Source of the DNA: Forficula auricularia
Taxonomy: Eukaryota > Arthropoda > Insecta > Dermaptera > Forficulidae
Direction of reading: 5' to 3'
NCBI GenBank assembly: GCA_024734495.1
Contig: JALMQS010000085.1
Coordinates: 19,767,636-19,831,635, forward strand
Length of the DNA: 64,000 nucleotides
Made by a program: the position numbers and the translations under genes
Shown: in pieces, positions 1-11,794 of the stretch
How the letters are laid out: every line of letters begins with the position of its first letter
How positions within the stretch are numbered: position 1 is the stretch's first letter
The notes under the pieces: model-generated
The model's database searches: none
Told to the model about the DNA's origin: nothing
What the model saw: the letters and a program-made list of their open reading frames with translations, nothing else

Positions 1-223
1 GTCTATAAAAAAATGTTTAATATTTAAAATGTGGATTTTAAATTTAATAATTTGAAAACTCTGAAAGATTTAATGAGAAACTTAGACATTCGCTTTTCTG
101 AGATGTCGTGGCTGACTCTGCGCTCCTTTAAATTAATATTTGAAACAATTTCTATTAATAATTTTTTAAAAATTCCTAATAAAACAATGAAATTGAAGGA
201 GACAATCAAAGAAGTGTCTTCTT

Positions 224-291
224 CTGGAATTATAAATTTTATTTATTTATAACGAGTTATCGTTATAAATAAATAAAATTTATAATTCCAG
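224..291. repeat. near-perfect palindrome, 31-bp arms with 6-nt loop
   Basis: The sequence CTGGAATTATAAATTT leads into an AT-rich arm ending AACG, then agttat, then the exact complement back to CCAG. It could extrude as a cruciform or fold as an RNA hairpin. It resembles a MITE core, but no flanking target duplication was found. Confidence 0.85.
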
Positions 292-1800
292 CAGAAAATC
301 ACACTCTCCATTTTACTTTTCTCATATTGTATATTTTATATTTTTTATTTGTGTTTTTTTGTAAATTTATACGCTTTTATATTTATTTATTTGTATAATT
401 AACCTTTAATCTTATTCCTGTTAAAAAAATTATGTCCTATTTTCTCTCGTTCTTTCTCCGGTAATATTACAAAAATATAGTATCAACATCTTATAGTATC
501 ATATCATCAATATAGTATCATCATCTCTCAACACAATGGGCGTAAATTGACGAACACCCTACAAGCAAGGTTAAGGTATTCGCCTTGGCTTTTACCATAA
601 GCTAATGTTCCAACGTTTGCTTGTCTGATATTTCTCATTTTACGACCTTGCAATACAATATACTATTGTGTTTTCTAACAGTGAGAATTGTTAACAAAAT
701 GCTTCAAATGTAAAATCAATTAATTTGTTTTACAAGATATTCTGTTTCTTTCCTTGTTTTTACTATTAAGTCTGCAACAATACATCATTCTTCATGTCCT
801 TTTATGTAAATTTGGTTTTATTTTCATTCTGTTTGCTTGACTAATCCTTAATCTCCTCTGACATTTCTCTATCTTAGATTAACCAACATATATAAAGTTG
901 GGCTTTTTCTTTTTTTCTATTTAATTTAGAAAATGATCATTTCCATGTTCACATCTTTTACGCAGTTTGAAAAATATGCTTTTTTATGTTTATACTTTAC
1001 GCTTTTCAATTTGCTTTGGAGCTAAAGGATAAAAAAATAAGCTTTTGAAGAAGAAATTAGATTTTTAAAAGGCACCAGGACATTATTCCTTCTGTTGATT
1101 AGATACGATGCAAGATTAAGCTGGAAAAAATGTTCTAATTTACATCTCTCAACACAATTGACTTTTTCTAGTATTCACCAAAAATATCAACTTGCATATA
1201 TATATGAGTTTCGATTCAGCAATATATTAACATTTTATTTTATTATTCGTGGTATGGAAAACTACTCTAATTGTGTAGAAGAATATTGGCGTTGTTGTTT
1301 GGTTTATAGAAATATCTCAAAAACGGCCAAATTCTTCTGTACACTTTACGAACAATGTTCTATTGAACTAACTTTGGCACGAAAGTTTGTATATTATAGA
1401 CTTCATTGTTGAGGCATCATTCAACTTTAGATTAGCCCAAGTACAGACAAGGGCGCAGGAATTCGAAATCTATGCAGGGTCTTAATTTATTTGTTTTATT
1501 TTGAAAGTACATTTACTACGACTAAGATGTCCTATAAAAATTTAAGCTAAAAAATTATTTTAGACTAGCGGAAAATTGTATTAAAATACAACAATCCCTA
1601 GTTTAACACGGTTTCGATTAAAAGGAATTCAAGTTAACGCGGTTAATTAATTGAAATCCTATTTTAATTTAACACTGCCTCATAAAATAAATTAGTGTAA
1701 GAACTCAACCAGGGGCTGTTGGGGCTGTTGGTCCCCCTCCAACCGCTGAAAGAGATTTTTTCGAAACGATGTGAAATGGCAAAGTTTTGACGACAAACAT
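292..1800. other. AT-rich non-coding DNA
   Basis: No gene, splice-paired exon or clear repeat was seen. A 105-codon open frame at 1095-1412 has no recognisable domain or coding-like composition. A short duplication (ggggctgttggggctgttgg, near 1713) is the only local structure. Confidence 0.5.
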
Positions 1801-1809
1801 CTTAGAATA

Positions 1810-1963
1810 TTTATGAAAACGAATTTTCAATATCCAACTGGTTACTGACCCCATGAAAAATAATTGATAAAATATTTATAATTAAAATGACTGATGATGA
1901 AGCCCAAGCCTTCGAAACTATAGTCTCAAACAAATAAATTATATATATATATATATATATATT
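1810..1963 (+). mobile_element. Penelope-like repeat end with hammerhead-like core and (TA)n tail
   Basis: This shares the block ccaactggttactgacccc...catgaaaaata and the terminal CGAAACTATAGTCTCAAAC with copies near 11.8 and 12.1 kb. It ends in a TA microsatellite at 1940-1962. No reverse transcriptase is attached. Assignment to Penelope-like or retrozyme-type elements rests on the hammerhead-like core only. Confidence 0.5.
1881..1942 (+). ncRNA. candidate type I hammerhead ribozyme
   Basis: The core CTGATGA (1891-1897) is followed by stem II GAAG...CTTC, then GAAAC (1914-1918), a tiny stem III with loop TATA, and the cleavage triplet GTC (1923-1925). Flanks can form stem I: TGA/TCA next to the core, and TATAATT/AATTATA further out across an internal loop. 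One extra T lies between CTGATGA and stem II compared with the textbook motif. Related cores occur at 11.8, 12.1 and 58.7 kb. Activity is inferred, not shown. Confidence 0.5.
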
Positions 1964-2640
1964 AGGGTGGCCCTTATTTTGGGTACTTTCGAATTTTTAC
2001 GCTCGCAGCGGCTCATACAGTTCGAAATAAATAAAAAAAAATATCCACCAAGTTTCAACCCCTAGCTCAATTTTAATCTGTGCCTCAGAGCGATGTAAGT
2101 TTCCCATCTAAATAACATGGGGTTTTTGGCATTGAACAATCAATTTTTTATTCGGGCCAAAACAATGGTTTAAAAAATTTGAAACTCTGTAGACTTTATC
2201 CTTATATTTGACTATTCGACTAATGTTGAATTTTATAATGTAATAAATACCAAAAGTTGGATTCTATCCTTGCAAATTCTGTTTGTTTTCATGGACGATT
2301 ATATATTAATATTATTTAAATTTTGCTGAAGCTTAATAGTGCAATATAAGGAGCGGAAAAGAAGTTGATTTGACTAATTTCTTTTTAAAATTTAAATGCA
2401 GTTCTTGGAGTTTATTTCTTTGCAGGACTTCGTTTCAAAATAGGTGATGTACAAGTATCAAAGCCTAAATAATTTAATGCGTGCTACTGAACAATTTTGG
2501 TTGTCTAATTACAGGCGTTACCATAAAGTGCTGCCCTCTCCTGTCTTTTACGAGTAACTTTGATATACGGAGTTTTGTGAAGTGTTGTAATGGTCATGAG
2601 AAAAGTGTTTTAATAAAATAATTTAAAAAAAAATCAATGA
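1963..2640. repeat. dispersed repeat beginning TAGGGTGGCCC
   Basis: The block starts at a TA followed by GGGTGGCCC, similar to the ends of the TA-flanked MITE at 39325-39722. No matching inverted end was located nearby, so its right boundary is a guess. Confidence 0.25.
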
Positions 2641-4095
2641 CTCTTGCCTCTCAGGCATACCGAGTGATGTCTTTCTTTTATATAAGTGTGTAGGTATGTA
2701 TAATTTAATGTCTATTCATTTGGATATAAGAGGTGTTGAATAACTCTAGAAAATCTTGCCTAGAAAAAGGCAACGACTCTCCACATACTCGTATACACAC
2801 TCATTGTGTAGGTATATATCTCTAACATTTACAAAGAGATTGCCATATATTCTTTATTAATCTTTGTAAATATTTTCTCTAGATAGCTGTTTGTATTCAG
2901 GTTCTATAATGGTGGTAGGTTTGTTAAAAAATAAGTTAAATAATAAATACCCGGAGATTTTTCACTGAAACGAGTGACCGTATCTTGTTCTGAAAATGGT
3001 TGCCCTCTTCTTTTTCTCTCTCTGATTAATGTCCCTTATTTCTCAAAGGCTGAGCCAGAGCGATATAACTTTTTCTCCCAATCGCTTTAGATTTCCTCCT
3101 CTGTTGACACGTTAGCCGATATTCCTTGCGCTCCCTTTTTGTTTTAAAACGCGCATTTACAAGACATCTTTATCTTTCGATCTAAATTTACGGAAAATAC
3201 CAAAGAAAATATAATCCGCATATCCAATTTTCTCCAGTGAAATTAATTAAAACTGAGACATTAAAGAAGATTCATTGATCTATAGAGATTTCTTTCTACC
3301 TGGATTTTTTTTTTATCCACAAACTCTGCAAGCATTATGCGAATATTTCGTGAAGTTTTATCAATAGAAAGACAAAAGAAATGGAGAAATCCAAACCAGT
3401 GGAAGTTTCTAACTTCTTAACACGAAAGTTGTTAAGTTTAATCCTCATTGATACCTCTTAAACATTGTTTAATGAAGCCAACAATTAAAGCAATGGGATT
3501 AGTTAAATGGCTGCTACGATTTCTTCAAACGACAAATGAGGACAATTGGATTAAATGGAAAAAAATCTTTGATTAATTGAACACATCTTTAGAAAAAGGA
3601 TACGAATTAGAGACTGTAAGATTCCAGAGCGACATAAGCCATTCAATTGGAGGAAATATTCTACCTATTCTTTCCACAAGTTTTATAGGTTTGCAATTTC
3701 TTAGTCGACTAGCTAGCGAGATGCAGTTTATTAATACACAAACAATTAGGTGCAAAACTTCAGCTCTTTAACAAGAACCGTTCGATAAATAATTTTCATA
3801 ACAATTTGATTTTTTTTTTAATTTTCTGAATTTTTTAACCAGAAGTTCTGAAACTATGAAAACTGCGGCTGCTCCCGGAGCCAACCTATTATATAATTCA
3901 TTTTTTTCTAATAGAAATCGATTAACTTATAGTAATGTTAAATTATCTAACAATTACTGATTTTAACAAATTTGCAGAGACAAGGGCAGATACAATTTCC
4001 ACCCAACAACTTCTCCCAACAACTGTGATGAAGATAATTAGGACCATACAGAATATCCTGGAAATGAATAAGAGATAGAGTCCGCAGCGAAAATT
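2641..4095. other. non-coding intronic or flanking DNA
   Basis: Mostly unique sequence. The 2990-3200 part is less AT-rich and more complex than its neighbours. No gene or repeat was recognised. Confidence 0.4.
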
Positions 4096-4099
4096 TAAG

Positions 4100-4254
4100 T
4101 CAACGCTAAGCGGCATACTAGATATAGTCCACAAGTATTAGAAGAAGAGAATGGGCAGCCCATGTAGATTGTGTGGGAGAGAACATACTGTCAAAGTTAG
4201 CAAAAGAACGTCGTCCCCAAGGTCTAAGTAGCCGAGGAAGGCCAAAAAAAGATG
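4100..4254 (+). pseudogene. LINE reverse-transcriptase C-terminal remnant
   Basis: From 4140 the + frame reads RRREWAAHV and later SRGRPKK, the W-x-x-H-V...RGRPRK pattern typical of the extreme C-terminus of many non-LTR retrotransposon polymerases. Upstream codons are broken by stops, and the right side is cut by the MITE that begins near 4252. It is a short decayed tail only. Confidence 0.5.
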
Positions 4255-4480
4255 TACACGAGGCTTTTTCCTCTACCTGTTTTTAGAATGGGAGCTCTGG
4301 TTTGCAAATTGGAGCCCTGTCAGGATCGAAATGACGTCACTGGTGGCTGTCTTTCTGGCTAGCTTACTTGATTTAAAGATAGGACATGTTCTATTTTCCG
4401 GCTTGGTTCTGGGATGCTTTTGAGTGGGAGCAAGCAGACATACAATTATTAAAACAAGACTCGTGTGCAGCGACCTTTAA
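4252..4480 (-). mobile_element. MITE, family with CCGCTGCACACGAGGC ends (copy A)
   Basis: Reverse complement of the copy at 5519-5750 along its whole length, with moderate divergence. The right end reads CGTGTGCAGCGACCTTT. The left end is truncated to tacACGAGGC against the LINE tail. Superfamily not identified. Confidence 0.6.
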
Positions 4481-4494
4481 TATACACCCTGAGT

Positions 4495-5518
4495 CAAAAT
4501 CGGATGGAACAATGTCCTTTAAAACAAGCTCATGCCTATTGAGAAGATTAAGAAAATGAAGAATAAATTTTAATTATTTTGACTTTAATAAATTTTTATC
4601 TGAAATCATTGATAGCGGAAATATATAAATTTATATTAGCAATATTTGTGAAGTATGTGATTTGTGGAAATGAATCTGTGCCGGGCGCAGCATCTGGTTA
4701 GATGGATCATGGTTCGTAGTCTAGTGCGCTGGCCAGCAGCCTCACCCGTCCCTTTGTTCTCTGTTCATCTCTTCATTTACCCTTTTTCCTTCCCCCTGCG
4801 ATCCCTTTCCCAACTCATGAGCATTACTATCTTGGAGGGAATCCACCTTGTGCACATGGCATTGGCAAGCGGGCCGGCCAATTAGCCAACCGCTCTTCCT
4901 CCAGGATCAATTAATACGTGAGGAAATCGGAGCTCCGCTATTGATCTCGACAAGAAAATCTTTATCTTGCCGATGTCGATAATGAAAAGACCATTAACTT
5001 GAAAATTATTTAATCTGGTTAAAGTTGAAGTTTGCTTGAAGATTTTTGGTATTATTTAATAATCAAATATATCAAATTCTTCAAAAAGTAGGTAGGTATA
5101 CATTCCGATTGGAATCATGGGAGGAGGGTGAATTAGTCATGTAGGAAAAAAATAAATAAATAACTCCCTTATCTCGAATACGATGAGTCGCAGAGCTTTC
5201 GGATTTGAAACTTAAGTTATCATGAAGCTAGAAGAGGTATCCCAAGATTTTGGCTAAAATCAAAAGACCGTAATTACATGTTTACTTGAAGATTGTTGGA
5301 ATTTAAAAACTGATTTACCATTAAACCTAAATAAGAATAGTTGTTATTACATAATCAATTGATAACGACTTCTTCAAATTGAAGAAAAGTTAAGTTATCT
5401 CGTATACATAACCAAAGCAAAAAAATGCAAATCAGGAAATATTGTAGTTACGAGATTTTGGAGTTTAGCTATCGATTTGCAACTTAGCTTAGATATCAGC
5501 TAGATAATTCTATAGCTA
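4495..5518. other. non-coding DNA with a GC-richer island
   Basis: The segment 4670-4915 is noticeably GC-richer (cgggccggcc) than its surroundings and contains a 73-codon open frame without recognisable features. It may be an unrecognised repeat. The rest is AT-rich with nothing identified. Confidence 0.35.
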
Positions 5519-5750
5519 AAGGCCGCTGCACACGAGGCTTGTTTTAATATTTTTTGTCTGTTTGCTGCTAGCAGATGGCTTACCAGGACCAAACCGGAAA
5601 ATAGAACATGTCCTATCTTTTAAATTAAGCAAGCTAGCCAGAAAGATAGCTAGCAGTGATGTCATTTCGATCCAGACAGGCCTCCAAATTGCAAACAGAG
5701 TTCCCATCACAAAAACAGGTAGAGGAAAAAGCCTCATGTGCAGCGGACTT
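5519..5750 (+). mobile_element. MITE with CCGCTGCACACGAGGC terminal inverted repeats (copy B)
   Basis: The left end AAGGCCGCTGCACACGAGGC matches the complement of the right end GCCTCATGTGCAGCGGACTT. The element is about 232 bp and has no coding capacity. It is inverted relative to the copy about 1 kb upstream. No convincing target duplication was seen. Confidence 0.65.
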
Positions 5751-8310
5751 AAGTTTTATTTAAATAGGAATTTTGGGACTTATTCTTGAAACAAAAATTG
5801 ATAAGATGAAACTCCAGTTTCAAGCAGTTATAGAGATAAACCATCATGAGAAAAACGAATCGTTGAATGAATTAGTTTGATCTATTTAGTTTTAATTTTA
5901 TTGCTTCGTATTTAACACGTATAAGTAAGTGATCTTTCAAATGAAAAATTGAGAAAAATTGGATTACTAAGAAGCGCTTTCAAGTCTCGATGGAACGATT
6001 TAATTTGATATTCAAAGACGGCCATTCAAATTCAAAAGAAAAGAAAAAAAATACAAATCAAATATCTGCTTATCGAACCGATTTCCTTTAGCCATGGTAG
6101 AGAGAAAATAAACGAAACAATCAAGCCATTGGGGCATTTGAATTCTAAAGTCCGAGGAGGAATACGCAAGTCCCTCGCTCCACCTGCAGACATAAAACCA
6201 TCCTTTTTACTTATCTTGGAAAATATTTTTCATTTTATAGCAATATTATTATTGCCTTTATCTATTTATTAATTTTATTTAAAATGAAAATATAAATTCC
6301 CTAAAAGCGAATTATAGTAAAATAGACTTTAAATATAAATATAAATAAATTCATAAATCGATTTTTAAAATTCTTCTACTTTGTCTATTATTAACATATG
6401 ATCTCATTTCGCTACATTTAGACCAGAGTTCCTCAAACTACGAGTCTCTAACCCTTTAAGGTACATCAATTAGTACCTACGATACATTTAATTTCCATCA
6501 TAAAAGTTATAAGAGAAATGTCAAAAATCAATAGTTTACGAGTTATGGGAATGTAAATATTTTTCAATATAAAAATTCAAGACCAATGAATTAATTGATT
6601 AGATAATTTTTTGAATCAAACAATATGGAATTTGTTTGATGACACGGATTTCAATAAAAATATTCCTCTTCATACTAAGGGGCACCCTTTAACTAAAACC
6701 GCTTTTATTTTTGTAAAATAATGTTTACTTTTCTCAGAAAAAATTATTTAATTTTGAAATTTTAATCCTCTTGAAGCTAAATATAGATAATGAACTAACT
6801 TTTAAGAAATTAAAATATTAAAATGTTTCTTCATTAGAGTTTTTTAATATGTAGAATATCTAGGGCGCTAGAGCAGAATTTATCTAACTTTCGACTTAAA
6901 TTTCACCATTACTGCCTAACCATTTGATGTACACAAATTTATATAATGAACTTTATTAAAGAAGATTTAATTGTCAACAGAAAAGTTAACATGAATAAAA
7001 TGTCTATAATCAATAGTTTACGAGTTAAATGATATTTCATTATTGTAAAGTGACTGGACTTATGAATCAATAACATTGTATATCCGTCTCTGATGACGAC
7101 CCATCCTCTCGATATATAAGACCATTAAAGCTGTATGCACGTTTTGGTGGTCTGATTGATCTTAACGAGGCATCTTAACCAATTTTCTATTAATTTCCTC
7201 ATGGGTTGTCCAAATCAGAAGAATTTTTCAATTCACCTAAATTGTCATTTTTAAAGTAGCGAAATCCAATTCATTTTGCGTTTTCACCAAATCGCGAAAG
7301 CTAATTAAGCGTTTGAGATCTTGGATTTTTTGTCTCGCCTAGAAACGATTTTAGCTTGAAGGAAAAATCCTTCAAGCAAAAAAGTTACTTTTTTGATCAG
7401 TAATAAAATTACTTGAAAACAATTTAAACTCGAATAAAAGATTTCGTTCTTGAAAAATCAGCCTCTGTGATAACAAATAGCCGCATGTCAAATGGCAACC
7501 TTCAATGCAAAAAAGATTATTTTAATTTAATCGTAGATCTTATCTCTGGATTATTATTAACCACCCCGGGCATATAAAGTAGACTTTCCGCTGGTTTTCG
7601 AATGGCGCTTTGGGGTGTTCAATCTTCATTAAAGTCAATTGAGTTGGGCTTTTGCGTTTTGCGTGATGTTGTTCCTGAGCATGCGCAATGAACAGAAGCC
7701 TGGAGTCCAATTCAAAGACCAAAATCTCCGCAAAGTTTTTCCAAATCGATTCGTCTGTCTGTCCGCCACTGAATCCTAAGAATTCGAGTCCCGCTCGGGC
7801 TTGGCAGCTTTTAAATCAAGAGGTTGAAAAATTAGAGAGGAGATACAGTAGGGCGTCAAAGTTAATATTACAAGAATATATTTTATGTTTAATAGGATTT
7901 TAAAACTTTAAAAGACCTACTCAACGGAATTCCTCTACATAAAATGAACGATTTATATATCTAAATTTCAATTTCAAATATTTAAGAAGTAAACCTACAA
8001 ACAACGAAGTTTTACCACAAAAGTTTGGTTTTTACCCTCTAAGTTAAGAAATTCAATAAAGAACTTATTCTCCGATTCTGGACATAAAGACCAATTATTT
8101 TATTATTAATATACAATAACAACAAAGGACTGTTTTCCAAATGGATCATGTACTTTAATACCCCTTAGAAATGAAAAAAGAATTAGGATTGAGATGTTAA
8201 AAGCAATTTGAGCCCCCAAAAGTTAAATAATGTAATCAATAATTTCTTATGTTAATTCTACATATTTAGAAAACTATTTTATTATTTTTTGAAAAGGAAA
8301 AATGAATTGA
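5751..8310. other. AT-rich non-coding DNA
   Basis: No gene was recognised. The 6060-6220 and 7540-7810 stretches are more complex and less AT-rich, and could be unique regulatory sequence or old repeats. Open frames here are short and lack motifs. Confidence 0.35.
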
Positions 8311-8385
8311 GCATCCGACGGGATTCGAACACGTGTCTCTCTCCTTTAGCCAAAGAGCGCCTTTTACCAACTAGGCCACGGATGA
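8311..8385 (-). tRNA. tRNA-like sequence, probably pseudogene or SINE head
   Basis: On the - strand the 75 nt fold as a cloverleaf. The acceptor is TCATCCG/CGGATGC with 6 of 7 pairs. The D-stem is GCCT/AGGC, the anticodon stem CTCTT/AGGAG, and the T-arm TTCGAAT has one stem mismatch. An A box and a B box (GTTCGAATCCC) are visible, and a TTTTT terminator follows. The anticodon loop TGGCTAA lacks the usual U33, so no amino acid can be assigned and function is doubtful. Confidence 0.5.
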
Positions 8386-9609
8386 TCTCGCCAGAAAAGC
8401 TCTTTAGATTGAATGTCATTTTCCTTTTCGCGGTTTTTTCTATTTAAAGTATAGTTGCTTATGTTTTAGACAAATTAACTTTTAAACGTTAGTAGTTAGG
8501 TAGTTTAAAGAAAAAATTAAAACTAACGTTTTAAGAAAAAATATTAAAACTTAGATTAAAACGTTTTTTATTTTATGAAAATATCTCATCAAAAAAAAAC
8601 TAATTCAGTAGTTTCATCCTTTACCTGTAACCAGTTCATTTTTCAACAATTTGTCAATTAAAATGATTGATAATCCACTATAATTTTGAGTTTATATGAA
8701 TGGCATAATTTCGAATCAATTTTAAATGACTTGAAATTTCGTCGGACGAACGTTTTATTCATATTTGAGGAATGGCCGAAATCATATTTAATTGAAACCA
8801 ATAATCTAATGGAATTGATCTCTGATTTAAATTAGGTATGCAGTCAATATTTGTTTTAATTCTATATTCCGTTGAATAACAAATTACACCATTTATTCTT
8901 AAAATATAATAGATTCGATTGTATTAATATTTTATTAATGCTTTGAGTTGTGATTTAGATTTAGTTTTATTTATTAAATGCTCTGAGGATATTCTCCTCC
9001 TAGAGCAGAAAAGATTATACAAAAATAAAATTCAATAATTACAATTCAGTGATACAATAATATAAAATATCAATTGGAAAATATGAATAAATTATACAAC
9101 AATATATATATATATATATATATAGTATAGCAATACACACTTATAAGCTACACATTATAGGTATCACAAAGCATTATCCTCCAATCATCACAATTAACAA
9201 TACAACCTTTAACAAAATGTTCCCTCTGATCTCCAATCCACCAGTCCAATTCACCACCACACCATCTCACTATGACTTCTGCTTTGTCAGTAAAATATTG
9301 TATAATTTATTCTTTAATACTGCAATTGATCTGGATTCTCTGATTTTCCCGGATATGGAATTCTACAGCATTGCGGAGGATACCACAAATGACCTATTAT
9401 AAGAGGTAGTACTATGAATGGGAATCTGAAGTTCGCACACCCTGACTCATTAATCTCTGTAAATGACACTTCTTTTGAAGGTAAACTGATCATATAAGGA
9501 AGACGGTGATTAGAGAGTATTGAGGGGAAAAATTTCAATTACTAATAAAATTAATAATAAAATAATTTAGTAATTATTTGGAAAAGAACCATTATGCTCA
9601 AATATGTAT
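8386..9609. other. AT-rich non-coding DNA
   Basis: Contains a TA microsatellite at 9102-9124 and no recognised gene. Confidence 0.4.
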
Positions 9610-10190
9610 ATTACTCATTTAACTCTTTATAAAATATACTACATATATATGGTAAATTGAGTTTAGTTTTTTTGAAAATTAATATTTTATTTTCCAATTA
9701 AGTTGATAAGGGTCCCTCATTTGCATCACTGTACCTTTTAGGAGAATGTTCAAATAGTAATTTTTTTGGAGAAATTCAAACCAAATTATACTAATTTAAC
9801 TCTTTATAAAATATACTATATAAAGAAGTTTAGTTATTTGAAAATTAATATTTTTTCCCCTAGAAATTATTTATCAAATTTATAAGGGTCCCCCCTCCCT
9901 TTGTATCAACTATCCTTGGAAGAGAGGTTTCAAAAAGAAGTTTTTTTCGAGATATTTAAACGAAAATATATATTTCAATCTCTTGATAAAATATACTATT
10001 TAAAATGAGTTTAGTTTTTTGAAAATTAATAATTTTTTCCCCTAAAAATTCTCAATCAAGTTGATATGGGTCCCCCCTTTGTATCAACTACACTTCGAGG
10101 AGAGGGTTCAAAAAGTAATTTTTTTAGAGATATTTAAGCGAAAATATATATTTCAAACTCTTTATGATATATGCTATTTAATCTGAAATC
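9610..10190. repeat. tandem array, about 170-180-bp unit, three copies and a partial
   Basis: Recurring blocks are aactctttataaaatatact (near 9620, 9798, 9976 and, diverged, 10155), gtttagtttttttgaaaatt (near 9661, 9829 and 10009), and gggtccc with tttgtatcaac. Units differ by small indels. The array runs into a block at 10195-10270 that recurs near 53780. Confidence 0.75.
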
Positions 10191-10640
10191 GTGGTTTTTT
10201 AGGCACTCAAAAATTTAGCACTAGCCAGAAACCGACGCAAATTCATATAACTCTTAATTAGAATGCCCAACGTCGATTAAATCTTTAAAATCTTTAAACG
10301 TCTCTATCTCCGTAAATAATGGTCTGAAAGCCTTTGAACAATCGAATTTATAAGATTTTAAAAATTTCTGAATTTTTTTGTCTTTAAAATCTTTATTCAA
10401 GCTTGAGTTGTTTACTATAAAAGAATTTAGTCTTTTTGATTTTAAGTCGATTCTTTCACGTTTTTCAGTAGATGTTGCCATTAATAGTCAAAACATCAAA
10501 AATGGAATGCGATAAGGTTTTCCTCTAGTATAATATAAGAATCGATTGTTATTTTCCATTTTAAGTCGATTCCGCCATATCTTCAGCAATGGTTACCAAT
10601 AATAACCGAAACGTTTAAAATACAATGTAGAATGGTTTAT
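10191..10640. repeat. dispersed repeat shared with 53.78 kb and 49.3 kb
   Basis: The phrases caaaaatttagcac, ccagaaaccg and atataactctta are shared with 53785-53845. The part near 10550-10615 (cagcaatggttaccaataat) is found in reverse complement near 49315-49375. Identity of the family is unknown. Confidence 0.55.
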
Positions 10641-11046
10641 TCCTCAAGTAATAGATAAGAATAAATCACTATTTTAGAATTTAATTCAACATGGACTGAA
10701 AATAGTAAGTGATATTGGATTAATAATAAAGGAATAAACATATTAATATTTCAAATGACTTAGGATAAAGTTTAGCAACGATCTGTTCCAGTTTAGTTTA
10801 TTTTAGAATATATCTATATAAATCATATGATCATACTTATATATTCAGCTATCATTCAACTAATGGAAGTAAAAACAACTCATCAAATGACGCTGACTTT
10901 TATGTCACCCCTTAATAGTTCGATAAGCGCCCTGAATATGTATTCCATTTCAAACCAAAACAAACTAAGTTTAAAAATCCGTGTTGCTGGCTTGTATGTT
11001 TCGCTATATTTTGAAAAGAAAATTTTTCATTCAAGTTCGGTTACAG
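10641..11046. other. intronic DNA upstream of the receptor exon
   Basis: AT-rich. The open frame that continues into the exon begins here, but its upstream codons are AT-rich and probably non-coding. Confidence 0.35.
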
Positions 11047-11248
11047 AGAAATCGCGTGTCATATTGAATGAATCCGATGGTAACCAAAGTGAATCTGTTG
11101 CAGAAAAAGACCCGTATCCTGTGGACGCCCTGCCCACCTGCAACCACGCCTTGGCTGTTTGTCAACAGCAGAATAAGTGCATCAAGCTGTTCGACGACTT
11201 CAAGTCCAACTGCAAAGTCCGGGACGGCAAGTGTCGAATGGAGGATCG
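11047..11248 (+). CDS. Gfrl: GDNF-receptor-like protein, internal exon (first half of a ten-cysteine domain)
   Basis: This exon encodes the N-terminal half of a GDNF/GAS1 cysteine-rich domain, the extracellular ligand- and co-receptor-binding module of GFR-alpha-type receptors. The frame reads through a short acidic linker (SESVAEKDPYPVDALP) into cysteines in TCNHALAVC, NKCIK, SNCKV and GKCRM, giving five cysteines with family-like spacing. It ends in a strong donor (CG then GTGAGTG), leaving a split codon. That codon is completed by the G at 59205 to give Arg, and the domain continues without a break. The 5' boundary is uncertain: the acceptor could be the cag ending at 11046 (used here) or the cag ending at 11103. 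No start codon or signal peptide is visible, so upstream exons must lie before it. Base composition is clearly richer in GC than its surroundings. The family call is confident; assignment to the insect Gfrl orthologue is by family resemblance only. Confidence 0.8.
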
Positions 11249-11299
11249 GTGAGTGAACGAGATCCATCTCTAGAACCTCTCTTTTCATTCATTAGGCAT

Positions 11300-11545
11300 T
11301 AGGGGTTCCCAAACTTTTCGGAGTCGCGGCGCCTTTTTTCAATTAAAATTTTTCCATAGCGCCCTACCCTATGCAAAAGTATGTCTAATCGTAAGTAAGA
11401 GATAAAAATAAATAATAAATAAATTTTTAGCTTTTCACTTTGTTTTTTGTCTAGTTAGACCAGTCTTGCTTCAATTAATTATGAAGCTTCCCGGCGCACC
11501 TGTGAAGAGGCCGGGGCTCCCAGGCCCACAGTTTGGGAGCTTCTG
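11300..11545. mobile_element. hAT-like MITE, internally deleted copy
   Basis: Left end TAGGGGTTCCCAAACTTTT; right end CAGTTTGGGAGCTTCTG. Internal sequence (ataaaaaacaaagtg and gaagcttcccggcgc types) matches the full copy at 44488-44976 in part. It lies only about 50 bp inside the giant intron. Confidence 0.6.
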
Positions 11546-11794
11546 GGCATAGTCATGAATATCAAGAGAATGTACAATCTCTAAATCTTTTTATATTTGC
11601 TAGCTGATTTAAATTCCAAAAATAATAGATCACTGTTATTTATAAATTATATTGAACCACAATAGTTTCTAGTTTTTGGTCTTGGAAGATTCGGTTATAT
11701 TTTGTTTATAAAGAGAAACAGTGAGGTTGTCTTCTCCTTGATGCAAATAAACATATTACACATCGATTCTAAATATAAATATGTATATATTATA

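Noticed and set aside
1095..1412. 105-codon open frame on the + strand
   Set aside because: No domain, no signal or motif, AT-driven composition, no splice-paired partner. Likely a chance frame.
4664..4885. GC-rich block tested as tRNA or SINE
   Set aside because: No consistent A/B boxes or cloverleaf, and no target duplication found.
11031..11288. 85-codon - strand frame over the receptor exon
   Set aside because: Shadow of the real exon on the opposite strand.
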